The position numbers and the translations under genes were made by a program. A DNA stretch of 64,000 nucleotides from an uncultured Collinsella sp. (GTDB taxonomy: Bacteria; Actinomycetota; Coriobacteriia; Coriobacteriales; Coriobacteriaceae). Under the pieces are notes generated by a model. That model saw only the letters and a list, made by a program, of their open reading frames with translations, searched no databases and was not told where the DNA came from. Positions 8,682 through 17,982 of the stretch are shown piece after piece; position 1 is the first letter of the stretch; each line of letters begins with the position of its first letter. The stretch lies in NCBI GenBank assembly GCA_900541235.1, contig UQIW01000008.1:1-64000 (forward strand). The letters are read 5' to 3'.

Positions 8682-10064
8682 CTATCCAAACATCTGCGGT
8701 AGGTCGATGAAGACGGTTCGATCGCTTTCGCCAGCTTCGAAGCCCGAACGGGAGAAGAATCCATAGCGATGGCACTTGAGCCCCGTTGCCTCGACTTGGA
8801 TGATTTCCTCGTCGACCATTTTTTGCGTGACGGGGGATTTGCGGAACTTTGCTTCGTAGAATGCGTAACCCTCGGGGTCTTGCGTTACCACATCGAACTC
8901 GCCGCTCGTCTTGTTTGCGGGATCGTCGTACCAGTACTTGCCTATGGCGTCGAAAGCCGGTTCGATCTTGCCGGTCCTGTTCTGCCGCACGAGGTATTGA
9001 CGGCAGACCTCCTCGAACATATGAGGAACGTAGTTTTCCTCGAAGTCTTGGGAGACGTGACGATCATAGAAGACTTCCGGGTCGAGCAGCTGACGCGCCG
9101 AGGCATTGCGGAAAACATAGCGATAGTAAAAGAGCGAAAGCGGATCCACTACAAAGTAGCCGGACTTACGCTTGTTCGTAGGGTCGTTGATGGGTGCACG
9201 CTTTTGGACGATTTCGAGTGACATGAGCTTGTCGAGCACGTCTGCCATGGCCGGACCGCTCGAGACGTGCGACTGTGCCAGCACGTCCCCCCAACGGGAG
9301 TAACCTTGTGCGAGAGCCCCGAAAACTTCGTTGGCGTTGGTCATCTTCGAGATCTCGGCGTTGAGATAGGACGGCACCTCGCTTTCTAAGCGGGCGCCAG
9401 GTTCCGTGACGAGCTCGATGATGTTGTTGCGTACGCTTTGGGATTGATCGATGAGGCGATTGTAAAAGGGGATGCCGCCAAAAACGCTATAGAGCCGCAC
9501 CTTGTCCTCGGGCGAGAACGCGGGATAGAACTTCGCAGCGTCAAAGTAATCCATGGGCTTAAGCTCAAGCGCGAGATCAATTCGCCCGTAGAGGGGGCTT
9601 TCATGCTCGATGAGGGATTTCATAATCTCAACGTAGGAGCCGCACAGGACAATGTTTAAACGTGAGTCTTCCCTGTGAGCGTCGATTGAGGTCTGAAGAA
9701 TGCTGTCTAAGCCCTTAACCGCATCTCTCAAGTAGGGGTATTCGTCGAGAACGAGGGTAATGTTCTTGTCTTTGGCTTGGGCAAACAGAAATTCGATGAG
9801 CTCGCGGATGCCTGTGAAGGCGAGCGGAGGAAAGCTCAGCGTTTCAGCAACAAGGGCGGACAGACTCTCGAGGTTGTCTGCCTCGGAGGTTTGGCGGCAC
9901 TCGTAATAGACCGTTGCGACGTCCGACAAATCGGTTAGCGCCTGCTTGATGAGCTCACTTTTTCCGACGCGACGCCTGCCGTAAATGAGAACATTGCGCT
10001 GCTCAGGTGCTTTGAGCGTTTTCTTAATACGGGCGAGTTCACGCTCCCTGCCAATGAATTCCAC
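8682..10064 (-). CDS. ATP-binding protein with C-terminal nuclease-like domain (ATPase_2/DUF234 type)
   Basis: This 460-residue protein belongs to the archaeal-type STAND/AAA ATPase family. Walker A is GRRRVGKSE (29-37) and Walker B is TLVLDEY (about 103-109). A winged helix lies around residues 250-300. The C-terminal DUF234-like region carries GEFDVV followed about ten residues later by YEAKF, the D...ExK pattern of PD-(D/E)XK nucleases. The start is GTG, with AAGGAA about 10 bases upstream. A cluster of palindromes starts inside the leader, suggesting self-control. It is a stand-alone gene; its biological role is not established for the family. Confidence 0.8.
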   Translation of the reverse strand: MEFIGRERELARIKKTLKAPEQRNVLIYGRRRVGKSELIKQALTDLSDVATVYYECRQTSEADNLESLSALVAETLSFPPLAFTGIRELIEFLFAQAKDKNITLVLDEYPYLRDAVKGLDSILQTSIDAHREDSRLNIVLCGSYVEIMKSLIEHESPLYGRIDLALELKPMDYFDAAKFYPAFSPEDKVRLYSVFGGIPFYNRLIDQSQSVRNNIIELVTEPGARLESEVPSYLNAEISKMTNANEVFGALAQGYSRWGDVLAQSHVSSGPAMADVLDKLMSLEIVQKRAPINDPTNKRKSGYFVVDPLSLFYYRYVFRNASARQLLDPEVFYDRHVSQDFEENYVPHMFEEVCRQYLVRQNRTGKIEPAFDAIGKYWYDDPANKTSGEFDVVTQDPEGYAFYEAKFRKSPVTQKMVDEEIIQVEATGLKCHRYGFFSRSGFEAGESDRTVFIDLPQMFG

Positions 10065-10171
10065 TTACTCGGTTCCTTCCGACTCGGTTTTGTCCGAGTT
10101 AATTGTATCGCATGAATCAGTTTATGCTCGAGTTTACTCGGACAAAACCGAGTCGGTTCTGTCCGAGTAAG
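10065..10171. promoter_or_regulatory. Cluster of ACTCGG-N6-CCGAGT palindromes (putative operator)
   Basis: Four palindromic units of the form ACTCGG-N6-CCGAGT start at about 10067, 10082, 10136 and 10151. Two units overlap in each pair at a 15-bp pitch, and the two pairs are inverted copies of each other separated by about 36 bases. The first unit lies between the ribosome site and the start of the ATPase gene. The remaining gap up to the XRE promoter holds no gene. Confidence 0.7.
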
Positions 10172-10243
10172 TTTGAATAGTGAACCGAAGTTGTAATGTC
10201 CGCATGGCGATGACGAACATGGTTTCCATAATGACAGATATAG

Positions 10244-10272
10244 TTGACATCTTCTGATAGATGCAATATATT
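10244..10272 (+). promoter_or_regulatory. Sigma-70-type promoter of the XRE/membrane protein operon
   Basis: A consensus TTGACA (10244-10249) and a TATATT (10267-10272) are separated by exactly 17 bases, about 50 bases upstream of the XRE start codon. This is one of the clearest promoters in the window. Confidence 0.7.
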
Positions 10273-10320
10273 TCTGCCATGTTGCAACGGATATCTGTCC
10301 ATTACCACGAAAGGAACTCC

Positions 10321-10551
10321 ATGCCGGGCAAAAAGAACCTACGCATGAAGGCGGCGCGCGCGGCGGTTGGCCTTTCGCAAGCTGACTTGGCCGAGGCCGT
10401 GGGCGTTACGCGCCAGACCATCGGCCTGATCGAGGCGGGCGGCTACAACCCCACGCTCAATTTGTGCGTGGCAATCTGTAAAGCGCTACGCGTTACGTTG
10501 AACGACTTGTTTTGGGAAGACGAGAGCGACGTCGACCCTGACGCTCTTTAG
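10321..10551 (+). CDS. XRE family transcriptional regulator (76 aa)
   Basis: The protein is a single helix-turn-helix domain: MKAARAAVGLSQADLAEAVG, then the recognition helix VTRQTIGLIEAGGYNPTL and a C-terminal NDLFWEDE. It belongs to the compact YozG/Cro-like group often paired with a membrane protein. The ATG at 10321 follows AAAGGAAC; an in-frame ATG 20 codons upstream lies inside the promoter and is rejected. It is 9 bases from the membrane protein gene, so the two are cotranscribed. It probably represses its own operon. Confidence 0.9.
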   Translation: MPGKKNLRMKAARAAVGLSQADLAEAVGVTRQTIGLIEAGGYNPTLNLCVAICKALRVTLNDLFWEDESDVDPDAL

Positions 10552-10560
10552 GAGTTCGCT

Positions 10561-11145
10561 ATGAAATTTGAAGATTTAAAACTCGTGCAAAAGTGGCGTG
10601 AATATGCCGGCCCAAAGGATGAGCGCCTGGAGGCTGAGAACGCGAAGATCTACAAGATTGGTTTCGTGCTGCTTTCGTTTGGCATGTTGATGATCTTTTT
10701 CTACCAGTTTATAGCTCGACAGGTTGCGTGGGTTCACAGCGACGTCAGTGAAATGCCGCATGGCTTTGCAACGCCGTTCGAGGCGGCCATGTATTTGTGG
10801 CTCGTTCTCGTGATGTTGATTTGCGCAGGACTGCAAACGCGGAAGGGCTATGTCGATACCAATCGTTTTGGGCAAACCGAGCATCTTCCTGTTGGATATT
10901 TCCTGCTTCTCAGCGGTCTTAGCGGCACCGCGTTCGCGCTTGTTATTGCCGCAATGCGCTGTATCGCTGAGGCGCAGATCGTACCGCTCGAAAGCGTCTT
11001 TTGGTTGGCGAACCTGGCCACGGGCGTGTTCTGCGGTGCGACGATTTTCGCGGCCACGTTTGCTGCCCTGTGCGCAACGTTTTTCACGGCGAAAAGACGC
11101 CGTGCCAAGCTCGAGGCAGAACTCGACTCCTCTGACGACATCTAA
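10561..11145 (+). CDS. Four-helix membrane protein partnered with an XRE regulator
   Basis: This 194-residue protein has four hydrophobic segments (around residues 32-50, 77-95, 108-130 and 140-170) and a charged C-terminus. The N-terminus and the segment after the second helix (QTRKGYVDTNRFG) are cytoplasm-like. No catalytic motif is visible. A small integral membrane protein directly behind an XRE regulator is a common Firmicutes/Actinobacteria pair of unknown function. GGAGTTCGCT precedes the start. Confidence 0.75.
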   Translation: MKFEDLKLVQKWREYAGPKDERLEAENAKIYKIGFVLLSFGMLMIFFYQFIARQVAWVHSDVSEMPHGFATPFEAAMYLWLVLVMLICAGLQTRKGYVDTNRFGQTEHLPVGYFLLLSGLSGTAFALVIAAMRCIAEAQIVPLESVFWLANLATGVFCGATIFAATFAALCATFFTAKRRRAKLEAELDSSDDI

Positions 11146-11150
11146 TGCGT

Positions 11151-11186
11151 AATGGGCTGGCTCTGGGTATTCAGAACCAGCCCATT
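11151..11186. terminator. Intrinsic terminator-like hairpin between convergent genes
   Basis: Arms AATGGGCTGG (11151-11160) and CCAGCCCATT (11177-11186) form a 10-bp stem 5 bases after the membrane protein stop, with a short TTTGAT tail. It ends the XRE operon and faces the 3' end of the surface protein gene. Confidence 0.6.
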
Positions 11187-11234
11187 TGATGTTCGATGAG
11201 CCGAGTCGGCGCCTCTCACAAAAGTAACTAGGAG

Positions 11235-14200
11235 CTAGCGAGGCCTATCCGAATTGGCCTCATTGGCGGTGTCGATCTCGAGCGCCGTGCGGCGGGCGCT
11301 GTAGGCGACAAGGCCAGCACCAGCCGCGGCGAGTGCTGCAGCGGCTGCCGTGAGGGGAGCGTTGGCATCGCCCGTGCCCGCAAGCGCGCCCGCTTTTCCG
11401 GAGCGCTTGTTATTGCCGTGGTCCTTGCCACTGCCGGAGCTGCTTCCGCCGGAGCCGCCGCCCTCGTCAGTACCGCCGCCACTTGAGCCACCATCGCCGT
11501 CCGCCGTCATCGGGGCGTCGTGAAGCCCTGTGGCGTCCGCGCTGTCGCATACGCCGACCTGAACTTCTGAGCGTTCGCATGCCGCGTCGGGCACGTGGAG
11601 CTCGTGCAGTACAGCACCCAGCGCCGAGTTCGCGCCCGGTCGAATTTCTTCGAGCGTTACGGGATCGAGCGCCACCAGATTACGCGCCTTCGCATACAGC
11701 GTTACGCGTTTGCCCACTTCGTCGCTCCAACTCTCGGGGATGGCGAAGCTCATGCGGAACTGTGCCGTGCAACCCGGTGCCAGCACGGCGTTGCCACTGT
11801 CGGCTACCAGCGGGTGCGTTGCAAAAGGTGTGCCCAGCGTTTCGAGCGCGTACTTCACGTGTGCCATGTCGTTGACCGAAGCGTCCTCGGCAAGCTCTGG
11901 ATCGTAGATCGATGCCATGCGTGTGTTCGCTCCGAACCCGATGGATGCGCTGGAGAACGGCTGGCTGGAGCCCTCTCGGTACAGATCGATTGTGCCGGCG
12001 GTCAGCAAGGTGTTGCCGTCGTTTCGCACCGTGACCATGAAGGATTCGCCTGCTGCTCCGGGCACCACCGCGCCCGAGGTAGCGACTGCGCCCGTCGGGG
12101 TGGCACACGCCACCAAGGGCACTTCGATGCCGTGTAGTTCTGCCTCGCTCTTCTCCGCGCTCACAATGTGCGTGGCGAGCGCGGAGAGCATGCTCCCCGA
12201 CGTCAAAAATGTCGTTATCTGATCGACGGGATGGTCCAGCTCGCACATCACGAACGGCTCCGTAAACAGATCGCCTGCCAAGGTGCTGGCGAAGATGCGG
12301 AAGTGCTTGCCCATCACTGCTACCGGGTTGCCTTCTTCGTCGTAGGTTTGCCCCACCTTGCCATCGGTGTTCTCTACATAGAGCACGCACCTGCCGTTGT
12401 TGCTTACGCTAAACGATGCCGGGCCACAGCCTGCGGCACCCACGGGCTGCGTTGCAAATGCCGATGCGCCTCGCGTCCAAGTAATATGCTGCAGTTGCTC
12501 GTTGACGGTAGCCAAAAAGCCCGTGTGCTGCGGCCACGGCACCGCGTGGGGTACTGTGGCATCTGGCGACATAACGCCCCAGCTCGCAATGGACTGGCCG
12601 ATCACGGCGTACGATGCACAGCCACAACCGCCTGCGGTCTCGTATGCAATGGGCACCACCATTTTGCCGTTGATATTCTCGGGCGCGCCGAGCTCGATGC
12701 TCGACGGTGCCTGCGGAAAGCGGAGGACCTGACGGAACGTGAGACTGTCGCCCGAAACGTCCGACCACAGGGTAAAGCACTCCAGCGCAACCTCGGCCTC
12801 GCTGCCGAGCGTCTTTTCTGCGGTGGTTCCGCGGCGGTGGAGGTAGGCGCCCGACAGGCGCCCGTCGACAAGTGTCTTGCCCACCGTGATGCGTGGGCAC
12901 TGCAGGCAATGGTAGCCATCCTCCTGAAGGCGGCCGCGCGAGATGCTGCGCCACGACGTGTGCGATATCACGCGAACTCCGTCGTTGCTTATGCGCAGGC
13001 GCACAACGGACAGTATGCCGGATGTGCTCGCCGTATCGAAAAGGGTGTTGTCGCCGGCGGGGCGCTCGCCCGAGACCAGCAGCACGTAGGCGTCCTGGTT
13101 TCCTCTTCCGTCCGTATATTCCACTACGTCGAAGTCGTAATCGTATATGCTGTCGCGCTCCACGTCGCCCTCGCCAAACCCAAGGGGAAAGTCCACAGGC
13201 GTGGGAGCGGACCACGTCCCGTTTGCCTTTGTGTGTACCACCAGGCGCGAGCGACCATTGTCGCCGTAGCGCACCGAGGCGATACGGAACAGGCATTCTA
13301 CGCCGGCAATCATTGCCAGCTTCATGTGGGCTTCGCTGAGCACGCCAGCAAACAGCACGTTGTCGCTCGAGGGCTTGATGCCGCCACGCTCGTCCTCCGA
13401 CACGCCGGCAGAATCGGCGTTCGGGTCGGCAACGGTGTTCGTTGCCTGACCGATGTAGGTGTACTCATACATCGGCGCGGCGTTTTCGTCGTTCTCTATC
13501 AGTGCATGGACGAAATGCTCGATCTGTCCCGTGTCGTCGCTTTCTGCATCCGCCTCGAGCTCAATGCGCGTGACCGCCCGATCCCAATCGCGCACGACAG
13601 GCGCGGCGTTTACGGCAGTGGCCTTAACCTCGGCGCGTGCGAGCAGCTCGGCGTTGGTGACGATGGTGGCCGATGCGATAAATTGCGGAACGCCGCCCGC
13701 CTCGATGTTGCCGGGCGTGCCGAAGCGGGCGTCCAGCGTGTAAGGCGTATCTCCACCCAATGCGAGCTCAGAGCGCTGGAGCGCATACTGGTCGCCATTG
13801 TTCACCGACATATTCCACGAATCGATGAGTGTGGGCCACGACCCCGACCAAGCCTTGGTGGTCCACTTGAACATTACGAACTGGAGTATCACATCGACAT
13901 CGACGTCTGCACCTACGCGCAGTCGCGGAAGCTGGTGTCCATCCGCCTTCTCGTACCCAATGAACAGCGTGAGGGATGCGGCGCCGCGCACGGCAGACGA
14001 AGCGACGCCTGCAACGCCGGCGCCAAAGGTGACGGCGAGCCCGATCTGGATGGTGAACGAGCCCGACGTGTTTGAATAGTCGAGCGAAATGTTTTTAAAA
14101 AACGCCGCGCCGCTGCCGTGCGTGTGGGCACCCACGGCGAGCGCCAGTTTTGCCAGCACCCAGGGGTTGACGTTTAGGAAAAATGGCACCGGTCCTAGGG

Positions 14201-15485
14201 TAAACTGCTCGGTCCAATTGAGGTCGGTTCTTACCTGGAAGAGGGCCTTAATATTGCCGTATGCGGGGTCGTTGTTGTTACCCCAGGTTTTGCCCACCCA
14301 ATCGTAGGCGAGCGAGCCGTACAGCTGTGTGGCGATATCCATCGTGAACAGCGGCGTGCAATGGTGGCGAAGGAGCTTGGTGTTTCTTGGATCGGTGCCC
14401 GAACCGGCACTCATCCTCTTGTACTGATTCCACTTCCCCTCCATCTCGTCGAGGTAGCGGTTTGCCTGCTTGGCGCCCGACTCGCGCGGCGATTTCTTCC
14501 AGTATTCCGGATCAGGGTTGCCCGAATCGTTCATATAGCTAGCTGGTTTGTACCCTCCGCCAAACAGCACGTATCCAGCAAACGAGAAATCGAACAGAAT
14601 GGGAAATGTGGGCATCCAGCACGTGAACTTATTGCCGCCGATACCGGGAAACGCCGCGGGGAAATCAAACGGAGTGATCTCTTGGTCCATGGTGGTGGGA
14701 ATGATGGTGGTCGAGCCCGATTCCGCCTTTGCGGCCGGCGCGGTGACAACGGCCATAGGGGATGAGAGCGTGTAGGTTTTGCCCTGGTAGTCGAGCATAA
14801 AGCGCAGCTTGCACCCTTCCTCCAGAAGGCCCGAAGCTGCATCGAGGAACGTGTCTTCGAGCGTGAACGTCGCCAGATTATCCGCGCCCGATGCGCTGGC
14901 CTTGATCAGGCCGATCTGCGTGACGGTTTCGGTTGAGCTGCCCGCAGAGGGCATCACTTTATTGATATGCAACGTTGCCTGCCCGCCCTGCGGCAGATGA
15001 GCCTGCACGGTAAAAGCGTGCGTGTCGGGCTGGTCGTTTGCTGCTTCGTCCGCTGGCATTGCCATAAACGTGGCGTCGGCGTACTGGATGTCCCATTCGT
15101 CGAACGTGAGCTGTCGAAAGTACGGCTCGCCATCGGAGAGCGGACGTGTGGGTGCGGTAATAGCGGTGCCGCCCTGGATACGCGCAAGGGGAATCTCGAC
15201 ATCGCGGTAGCCTGCCATGCTAATGGAGATGCCGCCGTTAAAGTCGTACGCGTCGAGAAGCGTTGCCTCGTCCACGTAGCCTTCTGAAAGAGGGGCGACC
15301 TCAAAGATGGCCGTGCCTTCGTCATCGGTCGTGGCGGTGAGCTGCTTGCCTGCGGCATAGCGCGATATGAGCGTGACCTGGGCACCCGTGATGGGCGTAT
15401 TCTTGTTGGCGACGTCGACCACGACCACACCGAACATGGTGCGCGAGAGAACGAGCACCCTGAAGGGGGTCTTTTTCGTCGGCAT
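11235..15485 (-). CDS. Very large cell-wall surface protein with LAGTG sorting signal
   Basis: The frame encodes 1,416 residues. An N-terminal region (about 15-110) resembles a carboxypeptidase-regulatory/CnaB-like beta domain (VVVDVANKNTPITGAQVTL, then DDEGTAIFEV). Long beta-rich stretches without a recognised enzyme motif follow. The C-terminus has a Gly/Ser-rich spacer, LAGTGD, a hydrophobic Ala-rich helix and Arg-Arg: a sortase signal of the LAxTG (class E) type. The frame as given lacks a signal peptide; one exists directly upstream in another frame. A LuxR-type regulator is the next gene upstream. Adhesion or a surface scaffold is a guess; no function is recognised. Confidence 0.8.
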   Translation of the reverse strand: MPTKKTPFRVLVLSRTMFGVVVVDVANKNTPITGAQVTLISRYAAGKQLTATTDDEGTAIFEVAPLSEGYVDEATLLDAYDFNGGISISMAGYRDVEIPLARIQGGTAITAPTRPLSDGEPYFRQLTFDEWDIQYADATFMAMPADEAANDQPDTHAFTVQAHLPQGGQATLHINKVMPSAGSSTETVTQIGLIKASASGADNLATFTLEDTFLDAASGLLEEGCKLRFMLDYQGKTYTLSSPMAVVTAPAAKAESGSTTIIPTTMDQEITPFDFPAAFPGIGGNKFTCWMPTFPILFDFSFAGYVLFGGGYKPASYMNDSGNPDPEYWKKSPRESGAKQANRYLDEMEGKWNQYKRMSAGSGTDPRNTKLLRHHCTPLFTMDIATQLYGSLAYDWVGKTWGNNNDPAYGNIKALFQVRTDLNWTEQFTLGPVPFFLNVNPWVLAKLALAVGAHTHGSGAAFFKNISLDYSNTSGSFTIQIGLAVTFGAGVAGVASSAVRGAASLTLFIGYEKADGHQLPRLRVGADVDVDVILQFVMFKWTTKAWSGSWPTLIDSWNMSVNNGDQYALQRSELALGGDTPYTLDARFGTPGNIEAGGVPQFIASATIVTNAELLARAEVKATAVNAAPVVRDWDRAVTRIELEADAESDDTGQIEHFVHALIENDENAAPMYEYTYIGQATNTVADPNADSAGVSEDERGGIKPSSDNVLFAGVLSEAHMKLAMIAGVECLFRIASVRYGDNGRSRLVVHTKANGTWSAPTPVDFPLGFGEGDVERDSIYDYDFDVVEYTDGRGNQDAYVLLVSGERPAGDNTLFDTASTSGILSVVRLRISNDGVRVISHTSWRSISRGRLQEDGYHCLQCPRITVGKTLVDGRLSGAYLHRRGTTAEKTLGSEAEVALECFTLWSDVSGDSLTFRQVLRFPQAPSSIELGAPENINGKMVVPIAYETAGGCGCASYAVIGQSIASWGVMSPDATVPHAVPWPQHTGFLATVNEQLQHITWTRGASAFATQPVGAAGCGPASFSVSNNGRCVLYVENTDGKVGQTYDEEGNPVAVMGKHFRIFASTLAGDLFTEPFVMCELDHPVDQITTFLTSGSMLSALATHIVSAEKSEAELHGIEVPLVACATPTGAVATSGAVVPGAAGESFMVTVRNDGNTLLTAGTIDLYREGSSQPFSSASIGFGANTRMASIYDPELAEDASVNDMAHVKYALETLGTPFATHPLVADSGNAVLAPGCTAQFRMSFAIPESWSDEVGKRVTLYAKARNLVALDPVTLEEIRPGANSALGAVLHELHVPDAACERSEVQVGVCDSADATGLHDAPMTADGDGGSSGGGTDEGGGSGGSSSGSGKDHGNNKRSGKAGALAGTGDANAPLTAAAAALAAAGAGLVAYSARRTALEIDTANEANSDRPR

Positions 15486-15603
15486 GGGCTTCGGTGGGTG
15501 CGAACGGCAATATGAAGGCGTTTGCGCTTCCCGGCACGCGCGGCATCATAATGCTCGCTAACGAGGACGCTCCGGCGACAAGTAACGAACGGCGATCAAG
15601 CAT
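15472..15603 (-). other. Out-of-frame signal peptide of the surface protein (probable frameshift)
   Basis: From the ATG at 15603, with GGGAG upstream, a frame reads MLDRRSLLVAGASSLASIMM and on to an APTEAHADEK segment: a twin-arginine-type signal peptide with an AHA cleavage-like site. It runs into the surface protein region in the wrong frame. Shifting by one base within the A5 tract (15472-15476) or the C5 tract (15465-15469) joins it to TPFRVLVLSRTMFG. The current sequence has one base too many for fusion. It may be a sequencing error, a real mutation, or a phase-variable tract. Confidence 0.7.
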
Positions 15604-15758
15604 CTTGGGCTCCCATCCCGCAAGTATCGGTGGAAATAATCCAATTTTGCGAGAAGGCGCCCCGTGGCGGTAGTGCCGTTCAAGGGTCAAAATGTCCAAA
15701 TTGATCGAGCGAAGCGCCGGGTTCCGGAACGCGTTCGATGCGCTTGGTAGTCCGGTCG

Positions 15759-16763
15759 CTAACGTAACATATGCGCGACCAGCTCGGCGCGTGTGCCGAT
15801 GCCAAGCTTTGCGTATACGCCGGATAGGCGGTTTTTGACGGTGCCCGGCGATACTCCCATATGGCGTGCGATTTCGGCGTTGGTCCACCCACGACAGGCG
15901 AGCATGGCCATGGTGAATTCCGTGGTCGTTAGATCGTCGGCAACGTCCTCGCCCGAATCGGGGTTGTGGATGCGCCGCCAGCCGTAGCTGAAGCGGTACG
16001 TGATCTCGATGATGCGCGCGAAGTCGTCAGGGTATTGCGTTTTTAGGCATGCCTCGATAAGCCCCTGTAAAAGGCCGTGATGCTCGCCAATGAGCTCAAT
16101 AAGGCCGTCGGGACGCGCAATGTTCCAAGCAACTCCGAAGTGCGTTTTTGCGGCGTCGATGTCCTTGAGGCTCATGCATGCCATGGAAGCTGCCAAGTGC
16201 AGGAACAGCTCCGAGATGGGATAACTTCCCTGTTTCATGATCAGGGCGTTTTCCGCCATGCCCAGGCTGCGGCCATATTCGCCGCGCAGGTACAGGGCAT
16301 GCGCCATCACGTAGCTGGCGAACAGGCGCAGACCTTCGGGCAGATGCGCCGCAAGCGGATAAAACTTTTCGGCGGAATACGGGGAAGGCAAGTGCAGCAG
16401 GACGCTCGCGGCCGAGGCGAACAGGATATGCGTGGCGTGGACGGCGGGCGACTCCTCGTCAGCCGGCGTATCGAGGATGCCAGCAAGGCACCGGCGGGCG
16501 TCGACGATACGGTTGAGCGACAGGCTGGCGTATCCGCAGATAAAGCATGCGGAATAGCACAGCGCGGGATCGGTGGCGTCAAGATAGGGGCGCGCCGTCT
16601 TGGCAGCGAGGGCGGCCTGTCCGCGAAAGTACAGCGCTTCTGCCGTGGCGATGGTGCGTGAATCGGGGTCGGAAATGCCTGCAACCGCAGCGTCAATCTG
16701 CCCCGGCACAAAGGCGGTGCACATCAACGGCATGGGAACGCATGGGTAGCCATCGCAGTCCAT
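15759..16763 (-). CDS. LuxR family transcriptional regulator
   Basis: This 334-residue protein has a C-terminal LuxR/GerE helix-turn-helix (residues about 275-330: TTTEFTMAMLACRGWTNAEI, then HMGVSPGTVKNRLSGVY). The remainder is helical and TPR-like, with no receiver or Walker motif, resembling the N-terminally variable LuxR proteins common in Coriobacteriia. The ATG at 16763 is preferred over one 9 codons upstream because GGGAG lies 7 bases before it. It is codirectional with the large surface protein gene 155 bases downstream, which it probably controls. Confidence 0.85.
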   Translation of the reverse strand: MDCDGYPCVPMPLMCTAFVPGQIDAAVAGISDPDSRTIATAEALYFRGQAALAAKTARPYLDATDPALCYSACFICGYASLSLNRIVDARRCLAGILDTPADEESPAVHATHILFASAASVLLHLPSPYSAEKFYPLAAHLPEGLRLFASYVMAHALYLRGEYGRSLGMAENALIMKQGSYPISELFLHLAASMACMSLKDIDAAKTHFGVAWNIARPDGLIELIGEHHGLLQGLIEACLKTQYPDDFARIIEITYRFSYGWRRIHNPDSGEDVADDLTTTEFTMAMLACRGWTNAEIARHMGVSPGTVKNRLSGVYAKLGIGTRAELVAHMLR

Positions 16764-16830
16764 CTTCCATCTCCCAACAGCTGGCAACAATGCAGCAATT
16801 GTACTCCTGTTGCTCGGGACCCCTTTCGTT

Positions 16831-17982
16831 TTACTGTTCGGTTAACGCTGCGGATCGTTTTGGAAGGCTTACGAGTATGGTAGTACCGTTCTCGGAACTT
16901 TCTTCGACCTCTACCGTGCCACCGTGAAGCGCTGCAATCTCCCAAACGAGCGCTAGTCCGAGTCCTGCGCCGCCGTATGCCCTACTGCGGGATTTGTCTA
17001 GACGAAAGAACGGCTGGAAGATGCTCTCACGGTACTGCTTGGGTATTCCCGGGCCCTGGTCCTCGACTCGCAGGAACACATGGCTGTCGTTGTCGCAGAT
17101 GGAGACGTTGACAGTCGAGCCGGTGCGGCTGTAACGGATGGCATTTTCGACCAGGTTAAACACCAGCCTATAGAGGAGCGTGCCGCTCCCGATTACTAAA
17201 GCGTCTCCAGCACAATTGAGGGCTATGCCCTTATTTTCGGCAAGTGGCGCAAGGTCGGTGAGGACCTCTTCGGACAAAGGACCAAGTTCCACATCGTCCT
17301 CGCAAGGGACGCTGCGGAGCTCACTCATCTCGAGCAATACCTTGGCCATTCGAGACATGCGCTCGGTTTGTTCTTGTAGCAGGCCGAGCAGCTCGGCTGT
17401 TTCGGGTTGCAAACCGGAGTGCTCGGAGATGAATAGTTCAATCTGTGCTTGCATAAGGGCGAGCGGGGTGCGCAGCTCGTGTGCGGCGTTGCCGGTAAAC
17501 TGACGCTGTGCAGAGAACCCTTCGCCAAGACGGGCGATCATGTCGTTGAAAGAGGCGCTGCATCGTTGTAGCTCGGTGGGCACATCTTCACTGAGTCTGA
17601 TTTCGCTTAGGTTGTCAGGCTGCACGCGCTCAACCTGGGCTGCAAAAGCCCGTAGCGGTTTGAGTGCACGGCCGCTCACAAAGTATGCCAGCACGCCGCC
17701 AAGGAGTGTGACTCCAGCCGTGATGTACCAAGCTGTCGTGCCAAAAGATTCCTGTGCGTCGTTTACGACGATCGTGACCTTGTCATCGGGGGTCGCTTTC
17801 GTTGGGTCGAACACCTGGGGCGAATCCGCGCCGGCAGCGTTAAAGGCCGAGATGTCACTGCCGATGGCATCCATATAGCGCATGCCCGTATAGCCGACCA
17901 GGCAGTTCGTCAGCACGCACGCCGCACACGTCAGCAGCGCCGTCATGATCGTTATGCGCCATTGCAGCGAAAGCCTTTTCAT
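16831..17982 (-). CDS. Sensor histidine kinase
   Basis: This 383-residue membrane kinase has TM1 at about residues 8-30, a short extracytoplasmic loop (about 35-90), TM2 at about 92-112 and a HAMP-like linker. HisKA carries the phospho-acceptor His in NAAHELRTPLAL. The HATPase_c domain has N, G1 and G2 boxes (NLVENAIRYS, DQGPGIP, GGAGLGLALV). It overlaps the response regulator by 4 bases. The pair is divergent from the CXXC/NapH/TlpA operon, so it probably senses an envelope or redox cue and controls that operon. Confidence 0.92.
   Translation of the reverse strand: MKRLSLQWRITIMTALLTCAACVLTNCLVGYTGMRYMDAIGSDISAFNAAGADSPQVFDPTKATPDDKVTIVVNDAQESFGTTAWYITAGVTLLGGVLAYFVSGRALKPLRAFAAQVERVQPDNLSEIRLSEDVPTELQRCSASFNDMIARLGEGFSAQRQFTGNAAHELRTPLALMQAQIELFISEHSGLQPETAELLGLLQEQTERMSRMAKVLLEMSELRSVPCEDDVELGPLSEEVLTDLAPLAENKGIALNCAGDALVIGSGTLLYRLVFNLVENAIRYSRTGSTVNVSICDNDSHVFLRVEDQGPGIPKQYRESIFQPFFRLDKSRSRAYGGAGLGLALVWEIAALHGGTVEVEESSENGTTILVSLPKRSAALTEQ

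Noticed and set aside
12168..14075. 635-codon plus-strand frame inside the surface protein gene
   Set aside because: Antisense shadow; the composition is Arg/His/Cys-rich and the minus-strand frame has a convincing surface-protein layout.
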